A DNA stretch of 53,928 nt. Source: JAAZBV01 sp964499695 (GTDB taxonomy: Bacteria > Desulfobacterota > DSM-4660 > Desulfatiglandales > HGW-15). The notes under the pieces are model-generated. The model ran no database searches. It worked only from the letters and a program-made list of their open reading frames with translations, and was not told where the DNA came from. Made by a program: the position numbers and the translations under genes. The DNA is taken from assembly GCA_964499695.1 (NCBI GenBank), contig CAZCMD010000014.1:1-53928 (forward strand), read 5' to 3'. Positions 43,387 through 51,806 of the stretch are shown piece after piece. Every line of letters starts with the position of its first letter. Positions within the stretch are counted from its first letter, which is position 1.

Positions 43387-44067
43387 ATGATGCAACTGAG
43401 AGAAATTTATGAATATATAGAAAAAATCGGGTTCCTCGCCTTTTCAACCATAGAGGATGGCTGTGTGCATTCAAGGATTGCCCACTTTTACGCGTGTGAT
43501 GAAGAGGGGCTATATTTGCGGACAATGTTCATTAAGCCATTTTACAGGCAGATGATTAAGACCGGCAATCTGGCTGTTTGCGGCATGTATCCCTCTACAC
43601 AGATTTTGGGTTCTGATGAAAACGGTGTGCCTCATTTTGAACCCGGATACACGATCAGGATTACAGGGGATGTAAGGGAACTCCCTGAGGAAGAGGTAAC
43701 GAAAAAGGCAGAGTCAAATGAGCAATTCAGGGTGGCCCTTTTTGACATGAAAAAATACCCGGCCACAAGAAACCTTGTCATGTACAGGGGAAAGGGTGAG
43801 ATATATGACTTTGATTATGAGATGGTAAACCGTGACCATAAACTATTAAGGACAAGATTTGCCTTTGGCGGGGCAGAGTATAACCCGCCCGGTAATACGA
43901 TAATCAAGGAAAGATGCACAGGGTGCGGCGCCTGTTTTAATGTATGCACCTTTAAAGCAATTAAGCCCGGAAACCCGTATATCATGATCGGTGAAAGATG
44001 CGATGAATGCGGGTCATGCATCCTTGCCTGCCCTGAAGATGCCATTATACCGCCAAGGACGATATAG
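43387..44067 (+). CDS. PPOX-fold flavoprotein fused to a ferredoxin domain
   Basis: This 226-residue protein. Residues 1-150 resemble the pyridoxamine 5'-phosphate oxidase (split-barrel, FMN- or F420-binding) family: EKIGFLAFSTIEDGCVHSRIAHFY and NLAVCGMYPS. Residues 170-222 form a two-[4Fe-4S] ferredoxin: CTGCGACFNVC and CDECGSCILACP. It could pass electrons between a flavin substrate and ferredoxin in anaerobic metabolism; the substrate is unknown. AAAGGTGG lies right before the start; the next ATG, 43390, is better spaced. Confidence 0.83.
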   Translation: MMQLREIYEYIEKIGFLAFSTIEDGCVHSRIAHFYACDEEGLYLRTMFIKPFYRQMIKTGNLAVCGMYPSTQILGSDENGVPHFEPGYTIRITGDVRELPEEEVTKKAESNEQFRVALFDMKKYPATRNLVMYRGKGEIYDFDYEMVNRDHKLLRTRFAFGGAEYNPPGNTIIKERCTGCGACFNVCTFKAIKPGNPYIMIGERCDECGSCILACPEDAIIPPRTI

Positions 44068-44098
44068 ATAGTATCCATTCAGTAAAAGTCCTGAATGA

Positions 44099-44180
44099 AG
44101 CTTTCAGCATTCAGCTATCAGCTGTCAGCCGACCCCTCTTTTCATATATCTTGCTTGAAGCTGAACGCTAATGGCTGACC
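44099..44180. repeat. Heptanucleotide palindrome, GCTATCA type
   Basis: The left arm is GCTTTCA, GCATTCA, GCTATCA, GCTGTCA, GCCGACC: five seven-base units in register. After a 23-base centre the right arm is TTGAAGC, TGAACGC, TAATGGC, TGACC, approximately the inverse. Same build as the GGTTTAC-type elements, but with a different unit. Confidence 0.7.
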
Positions 44181-44279
44181 GTTCACATCAAAAAACGACA
44201 GTTTTTGGATGTACACTGAAAAAAATTATTGAAATGTTTGCGAAATCGGCAGTAATTGGTTATAAATCTTTGAAAATAA

Positions 44280-44353
44280 TGTAGGGGCAGACCTGCGTGT
44301 CTGCCCATTGATGTAATTCATAAAAACGACCAGCACATAGATCTGCCCCTGCA
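44280..44353. repeat. Inverted repeat, GTAGGGGCAG type (MITE/REP-like)
   Basis: The ends TGTAGGGGCAG and CTGCCCCTGCA are perfect inverts apart from one base, enclosing about 50 bases with an inner palindromic GGCAGACCTGCGTGTCTGCC. The outline matches widely dispersed short elements. It lies directly upstream of the nitroreductase start and may affect its expression. Confidence 0.68.
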
Positions 44354-44372
44354 AATAATAAAAGGATAATGT

Positions 44373-45197
44373 ATGGACTTCATTGAAATAGACAAAGATA
44401 AATGCAATCAGGACGGCCTGTGCGTTGCCGTATGCCCGTCAAGGCTTTTTGAATATCACAAAGAGACCCCTCCCACTACTGTAAAGGATATAGAGTCTAT
44501 GTGCATCAGGTGCGGCCACTGTGTGGCAGTCTGCCCGACAGGCGCCTTAAAGCACAGGAGCCTTGATATCCACAGGTTTGAAACAGTTGAAGAGGAATTC
44601 AGGCTTTCAACTGAGCAGTGTGAGGCATTTTTTAAAGGCAGGCGTTCAATAAGGGCATACAAGGATAAACCTGTGTCCCAGGAAAAAATAACAAGGCTTA
44701 TCGATATTGCACGCTATGCACCTACTGCGCGTAACTCACAGGGGGTAAGGTGGCTTGTTGTAACAGACATGGCAGAGATAAAGAGATATTCCGGGCTTGT
44801 AATAGACTTTTTCCGGGTTGTACTGAGTGAAGGTGTACCGGGGATAAACCCCAACCCTCACTTAGGTAAACTCATTTCTGACTTTGATGCAGGCACAGAT
44901 GTTATATTAAGGGATGTACCCGCCCTTATTATTACATATGGTGATAAGGAAAACCGCCTTGCGCAGAATGACTGTGTTATTGCGCTCGCAAACCTTGAAC
45001 TTATAACATCAGCCATGGGCTTAGGCGGCTGCTGGGCAGGTTTTTTCATGACTGCTGCGGCAAATTACGACCCTCTTAAAGAGGCACTCGCACTTCCTGA
45101 AAAGCACCAGTGTTTCGGGGCGCTTATGATAGGGTATCCGAGGTTCAGGTATCAGAGGGTACCCATAAGAAAGGAACCTAAGATTATCTGGAGGTAA
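44373..45197 (+). CDS. Nitroreductase-family protein with N-terminal ferredoxin domain
   Basis: This 274-residue protein. Residues 1-65 form a ferredoxin domain with CNQDGLCVAVCP and CIRCGHCVAVCP. The rest (about 85-270) is an FMN-binding nitroreductase fold: FKGRRSIRAYKDKPV, ARYAPTARNSQGVRW and GLGGCWAGFF. These anaerobic enzymes take electrons from Fe-S clusters to reduce nitro or quinone compounds or similar substrates; the true one is unknown. ATG 44373 follows AAAGGA. A DUF2892 gene follows 5 bases later. Confidence 0.9.
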   Translation: MDFIEIDKDKCNQDGLCVAVCPSRLFEYHKETPPTTVKDIESMCIRCGHCVAVCPTGALKHRSLDIHRFETVEEEFRLSTEQCEAFFKGRRSIRAYKDKPVSQEKITRLIDIARYAPTARNSQGVRWLVVTDMAEIKRYSGLVIDFFRVVLSEGVPGINPNPHLGKLISDFDAGTDVILRDVPALIITYGDKENRLAQNDCVIALANLELITSAMGLGGCWAGFFMTAAANYDPLKEALALPEKHQCFGALMIGYPRFRYQRVPIRKEPKIIWR

Positions 45198-45202
45198 AAC
45201 TC

Positions 45203-45397
45203 ATGAAAATGGAGCAGATTATCAGGGCGGTTGCAGGGAGCTTTGTTATCATTTCCCTTTCACTGGGTTATCTTCACAGCCCCTACTGGCACCTATTTAC
45301 TGCCTTTGTTGGGCTTAACCTGCTTCAATCGGCATTTACAAAGTGGTGCCTTATGGAGGAAATACTGGCCAGGCTGGGTGTAAAAAAGGGTTGCTGA
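45203..45397 (+). CDS. DUF2892 small membrane protein
   Basis: A 64-residue protein with two hydrophobic segments (about 8-24 and 28-46) and the DUF2892 (YgaP inner-membrane domain) look: RAVAGSFVIISLSLGYLHSPYWHLFTAFVGLNLLQSAFTKWC, ending with a short polar tail. The role is unknown; related proteins often accompany rhodanese or sulfur genes. GGAGG lies eight bases before the start, and it is coupled to the nitroreductase gene. Confidence 0.8.
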   Translation: MKMEQIIRAVAGSFVIISLSLGYLHSPYWHLFTAFVGLNLLQSAFTKWCLMEEILARLGVKKGC

Positions 45398-45406
45398 TTA
45401 ATAAAA

Positions 45407-45497
45407 CTTGAACGTCCAACATCGAACTTCGAATCTTCAATCTTCAATCTTCAATCTTAAATTTTAAATCTTGAACCTTGAATAATGAACATCGTAT
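45407..45497. repeat. Heptanucleotide array, CTTGAAC/CTTCAAT type
   Basis: Thirteen consecutive seven-base units in perfect register: CTTGAAC, GTCCAAC, ATCGAAC, TTCGAAT, CTTCAAT three times, CTTAAAT, TTTAAAT, CTTGAAC, CTTGAAT, AATGAAC, ATCGTAT. The period is exact although bases 1-4 vary. It is not a CRISPR (no spacers). The same unit occurs at 31193-31234. Confidence 0.8.
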
Positions 45498-45501
45498 AAA
45501 A

Positions 45502-45574
45502 GGTTTACGGCTTGAGGTATGAGGTCTACGGTTTTTCCCTCTTACCGCAGACCGCACACCGTAAACCGCAGACC
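45502..45574. repeat. Heptanucleotide palindrome, GGTTTAC type (second copy)
   Basis: Left arm GGTTTAC, GGCTTGA, GGTATGA, GGTCTAC, GGTTTTT; right arm ACCGCAG, ACCGCAC, ACCGTAA, ACCGCAG, ACC. It is the clearest of the elements, with inverted seven-base registers around CCCTCTT. It directly follows the CTTGAAC array, so the two lie end to end. Confidence 0.75.
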
Positions 45575-45613
45575 ATTTAATATGAAGCATGATATCAAAA
45601 ATGTGGCTTGTAA

Positions 45614-46006
45614 CTATTTAAAAGACTCGCAATCAGAAAACCATTCTTCAATACGATATCGTTTTGTGCTGTAAAATATTCTGCTGCTAAGCGTAAATTC
45701 CTTGTCTCCGCTTGAAGTGCTAACAGTGGTTTCCTGTATATCTGAACCATCTGAACCTTTAGGTATAACAGTTCTAACCTCTTTACATCCTATAGGTATA
45801 TCATTTACAAGAATCTTAAATGCTATGCTGACATTTGGAAAATTAAAATTTTTCTTGCTTATAACGCCATATTTTATAACTACCTCTTCTTCGCTAATGC
45901 GTTTTACATCATTAATTACCAGTTCAAAGTCACTGGCATAAGAGGGAACCTGTAGTAAACAGACAAATAAAAAACACATAGCAATACTTATTTTAATTCT
46001 TATCAT
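45614..46006 (-). CDS. Small secreted protein, unknown function
   Basis: A 130-residue protein with a Sec signal (about 1-25, ending YAS). The mature part is mostly beta: FELVINDVKRISEEEVVIKYGVI, VSIAFKILVNDIPIGCKEV, KEFTLSSRIFYSTKRYRIEEWF, with three cysteines at the ends. I do not recognise a family. An AAGGAGAC ribosome-binding site lies before the start on the minus strand. It is divergent from the metal-efflux operon and separated from it by about 196 bases of AT-rich sequence. Confidence 0.75.
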   Translation of the reverse strand: MIRIKISIAMCFLFVCLLQVPSYASDFELVINDVKRISEEEVVIKYGVISKKNFNFPNVSIAFKILVNDIPIGCKEVRTVIPKGSDGSDIQETTVSTSSGDKEFTLSSRIFYSTKRYRIEEWFSDCESFK

Positions 46007-46202
46007 TTTATACGTCTCCTTTTTATAAATATGGATGAGTAACTACTCACCCCTTGTACAAATTCTATATATTTTTTCCGAAATAATATCATAATGTCAA
46101 CTTAATGCAAATGAACCTGTGAAATTAATCTTTGCCTAATTCTTGACATACAAAATAAAGATACTTATTTTTCGAGCAACACTTTTAAAAGGGGGCTTCA
46201 TT

Positions 46203-46568
46203 ATGAAAAAAACAAGTATAGTTACATTAATGGCCTTTTTTACCTTGAGTGGCTTACTATGGGCAGAAAATCAGGACCAACCCAGGACTGGCGAGTTTAA
46301 GGTTTTTGGTGTATGTGAAATGTGTAAAGCCAGGATTGAAAAGGCTGCCAAGACTGATGGTGTAATTTCGGCAGTTTGGGACGTGGAAACAAAAATTCTC
46401 AAAATAGAATACATTCCTTCAATAATTAAAATTGAAGAGATTCACAAGAACATCGCCAGGGTTGGTCACGATACTGAAATGGTGAGGGCTGATGACGAAG
46501 TTTATAATAAGCTGCCCTCGTGCTGTAAATATGAAAGAGTCTTAAGACATGATGGGCATAAGCATTAA
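46203..46568 (+). CDS. Periplasmic heavy-metal-associated (HMA) protein
   Basis: This 121-residue protein has an N-terminal signal (about 1-21, WAE). It contains an HMA fold with the metal motif GVCEMCKARIEKAAK, and a His-rich C-terminus (HDGHKH) that may add metal ligands. It probably scavenges or delivers Cu/Ag/Zn-type ions for the efflux pump that follows 12 bases downstream. ATG 46203, with AAGGGGG upstream, is preferred over an upstream in-frame TTG at 46143. A TTGACA at 46143-46148 could be its -35, but no clear -10 was seen. Confidence 0.82.
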   Translation: MKKTSIVTLMAFFTLSGLLWAENQDQPRTGEFKVFGVCEMCKARIEKAAKTDGVISAVWDVETKILKIEYIPSIIKIEEIHKNIARVGHDTEMVRADDEVYNKLPSCCKYERVLRHDGHKH

Positions 46569-46580
46569 GCTCCATTTTTA

Positions 46581-49500
46581 ATGTGCTGCCTTATGCTCAA
46601 TAGGCTAATAAAATATTTTCTTGAAAACAAGCTCGTTACAGTGCTCCTGCTTTTATTATTTATGGGCTGGGGCATTGTAACAGCTCCATTTAACTGGGAC
46701 GTCAGCATTTTGCCGAGAGACCCTGTTCCGGTTGATGCCATTCCTGATATAGGCGAAAACCAGCAGATTGTTTTCACAGAGTGGATGGGCAGAAGTCCAC
46801 AGGATGTTGAAGACCAGATTACCTACCCGCTCACGACTTCATTGCTCGGTTTACCGGGCGTAAAATCGGTTCGCAGTACCTCAATGTTCGGGCTCTCATT
46901 TATTGCGATAATTTTCAATGAGGATATTGAGTATTATTGGAGCAGGACAAGGGTTTTAGAGAAACTCAATTCTCTTCCTGCTGACATGCTGCCCGGCAGT
47001 GTTTCACCCGCTTTAGGCCCTGACGCTACTGCATTGGGCCAGGTTTTTTGGTACACTTTGGAAGGACGGGACGAAAAAGGGAATCCCGCCGGAGGCTGGG
47101 ACCCTCATGAGTTAAGGACTATTCAGGATTACTATGTGCGTTATGCCCTTACCTCGGCAGAAGGGGTTTCAGAGGTCGCATCCATAGGAGGTTTTGTCAA
47201 GGAGTATCAGGTCGACCTTGATCCAATGGCCATGAAAGCCCACAATGTAAGTATGATGATGGTAATAGAAGCCATCCGGCAAAGCAATCTTGACATTGGG
47301 GCAAATACTGTAGAGCTGAACCTTGTCGAGTATTATGTGCGGGGGTTGGGTTATGTTAACACCACCAGCGATATTGAGCAGGCAGTAGTAAAAGTAACAG
47401 ATAATATCCCTTTGCATATACATGACATTGCACAGGTAAATATCGGGCCGGCACTGCGTGGTCACAGAGGTTTTCTGGACAAAGGCGGGGCAGAGGCTGT
47501 TGGTGGGGTTGTTATTGCACGCTATGGCGACAATCCCCTGAAAACAATTCAGTATGTCAAAAACAAAATCATAGAAATAAGCAATGGGCTGCCCTCCAAA
47601 ACACTTGCTGATGGCACTGTATCAAAAGTAACTATTGTGCCATTTTACGACCGCACCGAGTTGATTTATGAAACCCTTGGCACACTTAATGAGGCTATAA
47701 ACCTGCAGATACTCATTACCATTATAGTCATTGTTATCATGGTTTTTCACTTGAGGGCATCTCTTATGATTTCAGCATTGCTCCCGCTTGCAGTGCTGAT
47801 CTGTTTTATATTTATGAAGTACCTGAATGTTGATGCAAATATAGTTGCCCTATCAGGTATTGCCATTGCCATTGGAACAATGGTAGATCTGGGGATAATC
47901 CTCAATGAAAATATTCTCCGGCACAATGCAGAAGCACCCCCCGGACAATCAATGCTCACAACGGTTTATAACGCATCAAGCGAAGTTTCATCGGCCCTGG
48001 TTACAGCGGTCTCAACCACTATCGTGAGTTTTCTCCCTGTCTTTACCTTGCAGGCAGCTGAAGGGAAGCTTTTTGGGCCGCTTGCATTCACCAAGACATT
48101 CGCCCTGGTGGCGTCATTAATAATAACAATATTCATGATGCCCGCTTTTGCTCATTGGTTGTTTTCCATTAGAACCCCCAAAAAGTCTTATCGTCTGACT
48201 CTTAATTTACTGTTGATTCTTTTTGGTTTTGTTGCCTTATGGTGGTCGGTTTGGGCAGGTGTTTTGGTCATATTGTTAGGTCTTAATAACCTTTCAGGTT
48301 ATTATGCTGAACACAGAAAATTACCCACCCTTAGACTCAATGATCTTTTGAAGAAAAATCATAATACAATTACAATCGCAATTGTAACGATTGCGGTTTC
48401 AGGTTTGCTTGCCTCTGAATGGATGCCCCTGGGTGTGGAAAACAGCCTGTTTGTAAACTTTCTTTTTATTATTTTGATTATCTCGGTTGTATTGGGCGGC
48501 TTCAAACTTTTTTTACATTATTACTCAAATATACTGCATTGGTGCCTCGAGTATAAAAAAACATTTCTTGCCTTCCCTGTTATCATAATCCTGCTGGGTA
48601 TGACTATCTGGTTAGGGTTTGACAAGGTATTTGGTTTTGTTCCGAAAGTAACCGAAAAAATCGGGTGGGACATCAGGGCCTTTTCCGCCTGGAGTTCACT
48701 TTCGCATACATTCCTTGGGATGGAAAAAGAATTTATGCCCGCTTTGGACGAGGGTTCTTTTCTTTTAATGCCCACATCAATGCCCCATTCAGGAGTTGAA
48801 GCAAATATAAAATACCTTCAGCAACTGGATATGCGTGTTCAGGCAATTCCTGAAGTCGAAATGGTGGTGGGAAAGGCAGGCAGGGTTGAAAGCGCTTTAG
48901 ACCCAGCCCCTGTCTCAATGTTTGAAAATATTATTCTTTACAAAACAGAATTTATAAATGATGAGAATGGATACCCTGTCAGATTTAAAGTTGATAACAG
49001 CGGTGAATTTAAAAAGGATGATAAAGGGAACCTGATCCCAGATAAAAAAGGGAGATACTATCGTCAATGGCGTAACCATATCAAGAAACCTGATGATATA
49101 TGGAATGAGATAGTTAATGCTACCAGCGATATTCCAGGGGTTACTTCAGCGCCTAGATTACAACCCATTGAGACGCGTCTTGTAATGCTTCAAACCGGTA
49201 TGCGTGCGCCGATGGGGATAAAGGTGTTTGGCCCTGACTTGAAAAGCATAGAGGAATTTAGCCTCAATATTGAGCAGATGCTCAAAGAGGTCCCATCAAT
49301 AAAACCCGAAGCGGTTTATGCGGATCGAAGTTTGGGAAAGCCCTATCTTGAGATCAATATTGATCGAACTGCTATTGCCCGATACGGTTTGAATATTGCC
49401 GATGTGCAAATGTACCTTGAGGTGGCGCTGGGCGGAATGGCCCTCACTACCACAGTTGAAGGCCGTGAACGATATAATATCCGTGCACGGTACGCAAGGG

Positions 49501-50387
49501 AATGGCGTGATAATCCTGAAGTTATGAGGCAAATCTTAATCCCTGCGCCAACAGGGCAGCAAATCCCTTTGGGTGAGCTGGCAGAAATTGATTACCGCCC
49601 CGGTCCCATGATGATTCGGGGTGAAAATAGCTTTCTGGTTGGATATGTGTTGTTGGATAAAAAAGAGGGCTTTTCGGAGGTAACCGTCGTAGAACATGCA
49701 GATAATTACCTGAAGGATAAAATTGCATCAGGCGATTTGATTGTTCCCGCTGGCGTGAGTTATCAATTTTCAGGCAGCTATGAAAATCAGGTAAGGGCTG
49801 AAAAAAGGCTGGCCATTGTAGTGCCTTTGGTGTTGATAGTGATATTCCTGATTCTCTATTTTCAGTTTCGTTCAGCCACCACCTCTTTGATGATATTTTC
49901 AGCCATTTCACTCTCTTTTGCAGGTGGATTTGTAATGCTTTGGCTATATGGTGAGAATTGGTTTATGGATTTCTCTCTCTGGGGAACAAATATGCGTGAG
50001 CTCTTCCAGATGAAAACCTTTAACCTGAGTGTGGCGGTCTGGGTCGGTTTCATTGCATTGTTCGGGATTGCCACTGATGATGGGGTAGTCATATCAACCT
50101 ATCTGATGCAAAGTTTTGAAAAGCATAAACCGGAAAGTATAGAGGAGGTGAGAAAAGCTGTTTTGGAAGCAGGTATAAAAAGGGTAAGACCATGTTTAAT
50201 GACCACCGCTACAACCTTGCTGGCGCTTTTACCTGTTTTGACATCATCCGGACGCGGGGCAGACATAATGATTCCAATGGCAATCCCTGCATTTGGGGGA
50301 ATGATGGTCGCTTTAATATCTTTATTTGTGGTTCCCGTGCTTTATGCCTTAAGGGAAGAATATTTCATCAGGAAAGTATCAAAATGA
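46581..50387 (+). CDS. cusA: CusA/CzcA-family heavy-metal RND efflux pump
   Basis: A 1268-residue inner-membrane proton/metal antiporter of the heavy-metal RND class. N-terminal helix then the HME-RND periplasmic segment DAIPDIGENQQIVFTEW, GRSPQDVEDQITYPL; the GTMVDLGIILNENI segment with the intramembrane acidic residues of the proton relay; and GIATDDGVVISTYL and RPCLMTTATTLLALLPVL near the C-terminus. About 1250-1300 residues with a soluble insert (about 800-880, DKKGRYYRQWRN) is a form common in Bacteroidetes; E. coli CusA has about 1047. The metal could be Cu/Ag or Zn/Co/Cd. It is followed by CusC and CusB genes. Confidence 0.93.
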   Translation: MCCLMLNRLIKYFLENKLVTVLLLLLFMGWGIVTAPFNWDVSILPRDPVPVDAIPDIGENQQIVFTEWMGRSPQDVEDQITYPLTTSLLGLPGVKSVRSTSMFGLSFIAIIFNEDIEYYWSRTRVLEKLNSLPADMLPGSVSPALGPDATALGQVFWYTLEGRDEKGNPAGGWDPHELRTIQDYYVRYALTSAEGVSEVASIGGFVKEYQVDLDPMAMKAHNVSMMMVIEAIRQSNLDIGANTVELNLVEYYVRGLGYVNTTSDIEQAVVKVTDNIPLHIHDIAQVNIGPALRGHRGFLDKGGAEAVGGVVIARYGDNPLKTIQYVKNKIIEISNGLPSKTLADGTVSKVTIVPFYDRTELIYETLGTLNEAINLQILITIIVIVIMVFHLRASLMISALLPLAVLICFIFMKYLNVDANIVALSGIAIAIGTMVDLGIILNENILRHNAEAPPGQSMLTTVYNASSEVSSALVTAVSTTIVSFLPVFTLQAAEGKLFGPLAFTKTFALVASLIITIFMMPAFAHWLFSIRTPKKSYRLTLNLLLILFGFVALWWSVWAGVLVILLGLNNLSGYYAEHRKLPTLRLNDLLKKNHNTITIAIVTIAVSGLLASEWMPLGVENSLFVNFLFIILIISVVLGGFKLFLHYYSNILHWCLEYKKTFLAFPVIIILLGMTIWLGFDKVFGFVPKVTEKIGWDIRAFSAWSSLSHTFLGMEKEFMPALDEGSFLLMPTSMPHSGVEANIKYLQQLDMRVQAIPEVEMVVGKAGRVESALDPAPVSMFENIILYKTEFINDENGYPVRFKVDNSGEFKKDDKGNLIPDKKGRYYRQWRNHIKKPDDIWNEIVNATSDIPGVTSAPRLQPIETRLVMLQTGMRAPMGIKVFGPDLKSIEEFSLNIEQMLKEVPSIKPEAVYADRSLGKPYLEINIDRTAIARYGLNIADVQMYLEVALGGMALTTTVEGRERYNIRARYAREWRDNPEVMRQILIPAPTGQQIPLGELAEIDYRPGPMMIRGENSFLVGYVLLDKKEGFSEVTVVEHADNYLKDKIASGDLIVPAGVSYQFSGSYENQVRAEKRLAIVVPLVLIVIFLILYFQFRSATTSLMIFSAISLSFAGGFVMLWLYGENWFMDFSLWGTNMRELFQMKTFNLSVAVWVGFIALFGIATDDGVVISTYLMQSFEKHKPESIEEVRKAVLEAGIKRVRPCLMTTATTLLALLPVLTSSGRGADIMIPMAIPAFGGMMVALISLFVVPVLYALREEYFIRKVSK

Positions 50388-51787
50388 AGAGAAGATTATT
50401 TTATATATTGGCTCTGATACTGGTTACATTTAATGTAAATAGCCAGCCGCTGGATGACTATCTGGCAGTTGCATCAGAAAATAATCCCAGTTTAAAAGCA
50501 AAATACCTTCAATATCAGGCAGCATTGGAACAGGTTCCACAAGTTGGTACACTACCCGATCCTCAATTATCCTTCGGATATTTTATAAAACCCATGGAAC
50601 GCTACGTGGGTGACCAGGTCGCCCAGATTTCTTTAATGCAAATGTTCCCGTGGTTTGGAACATTAAGTGCCGCCAAGGAAGAAATGACCCTCATGGCAAA
50701 AGCGAGGTTTGAAGAATTTAGTGAAGCTAAATCCATGCTTTTCTATGAAGTGCGGACTAATTGGTATGCCTTGAATTTGCTGGAAAAACAGATTGCCATT
50801 GCAAAGGAAAACATTGAGTTGTTAAAGACAATGGAGCAAATCGCCATTTCAGGATATAAAAGTGGCGGGCAGGGCAGTGGAAATTTAGTGCGAGCAGAAA
50901 ATATGAAGGGTTCAGGAAATCAAAATAAAGGTAATTCAGGCAGTGGAATGGATGGAATGAACCTGCAGGGGCAATCTTCAACCGGAAGCTCTTCAACGCC
51001 ACGAAATATGCCGCAAATGAATGAAAATATGGGCGGTAAAGAAAGCATGGTAGATGTTTTGCGTGCGCAAATGGAAATCAACGAGCTTCAAAACAATATC
51101 GCAATATTGGAAGATACTAAAATCCCGCTTATTGCCCGTTTTAACCAGCTGCTCAACAGAGCTGCAGACGATCCCGTGATATTGCAGGGCAGTATTGCCG
51201 CAGCGCAATTACCACTTTCTTTGGCTGAAATTCCCGATAGTATCAAAAACAATAACCCGATGCTGAGAATGCTGGAAAAGGAAGAAGCCGCTTTCGTCTC
51301 CCAGGAAAAAATGAACAGGAAAATGGGTTTGCCAATGATAGGCCTGGGATTACAATACGACATTTTTAAACCAAGGGCTGACAGTGAAAGTATGATGAAT
51401 GGAAAAAACATGCTGATGCCTATGGTAACGGTCTCTATCCCGTTATGGCGTAAAAAATACGCGGCATCTGTTCGTGAATCGGAATTAAAGCGTCAGGCAG
51501 TCATTGAGCAAAAACACGATGTGAATAATCAATTGATAGTCAGTTATGAAGATGCATTAAAAGAATTCAAGAGTGCCGAAAACAGGGTGAGTTTGTATCA
51601 AAAACAAACAGCATTGGCAAATCAGGCACTGGACATTCTGATTGTGCAATACACAACCGGGGGGAGCAGATTTGAGGAAGTATTGAGACTGCAACAACTT
51701 CTGTTGGGCTACCGCTTGAAAAATCTGGAAGCCCTTATTGATGGCAATATTGCTGTGGCAATGATGCAAAGATTAATGGGACGATAA
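50384..51787 (+). CDS. cusC: TolC/CusC-family outer-membrane efflux protein
   Basis: This 467-residue protein is the outer-membrane channel of the tripartite pump: Sec signal (about 1-21), then helical TolC repeats with KYLQYQAALEQVPQVG, LPDPQLSFGYFI and a second repeat starting near DNNPMLRMLEKE. A low-complexity Gly/Asn/Ser/Met insert (about 163-215) is unusual for TolC and is seen in Bacteroidetes homologues. ATG 50384 overlaps the cusA stop as ATGA and is preferred over an in-frame ATG at 50192 inside cusA. Confidence 0.9.
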   Translation: MKRRLFYILALILVTFNVNSQPLDDYLAVASENNPSLKAKYLQYQAALEQVPQVGTLPDPQLSFGYFIKPMERYVGDQVAQISLMQMFPWFGTLSAAKEEMTLMAKARFEEFSEAKSMLFYEVRTNWYALNLLEKQIAIAKENIELLKTMEQIAISGYKSGGQGSGNLVRAENMKGSGNQNKGNSGSGMDGMNLQGQSSTGSSSTPRNMPQMNENMGGKESMVDVLRAQMEINELQNNIAILEDTKIPLIARFNQLLNRAADDPVILQGSIAAAQLPLSLAEIPDSIKNNNPMLRMLEKEEAAFVSQEKMNRKMGLPMIGLGLQYDIFKPRADSESMMNGKNMLMPMVTVSIPLWRKKYAASVRESELKRQAVIEQKHDVNNQLIVSYEDALKEFKSAENRVSLYQKQTALANQALDILIVQYTTGGSRFEEVLRLQQLLLGYRLKNLEALIDGNIAVAMMQRLMGR

Positions 51788-51806
51788 ATTATAAAACTGG
51801 TGAAAA

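Larger units (their letters stand above)
44068..44372. other. Spacer with two repeat elements
   Basis: There is no gene in these 305 bases. The first half is a heptamer-unit palindrome (44099-44185) and the second half holds a GTAGGGGCAG-type inverted repeat (44280-44353) whose right arm almost touches the ribosome-binding site of the next gene. No promoter was recognised between them. Confidence 0.6.

Noticed and set aside
45407..45574. A CRISPR array
   Set aside because: The units are seven bases with no spacers, and there are no cas genes nearby.
50192..50383. N-terminal extension of the CusC-type protein
   Set aside because: It lies in another frame inside cusA; ATG 50384 is coupled as ATGA and starts a clear signal peptide.
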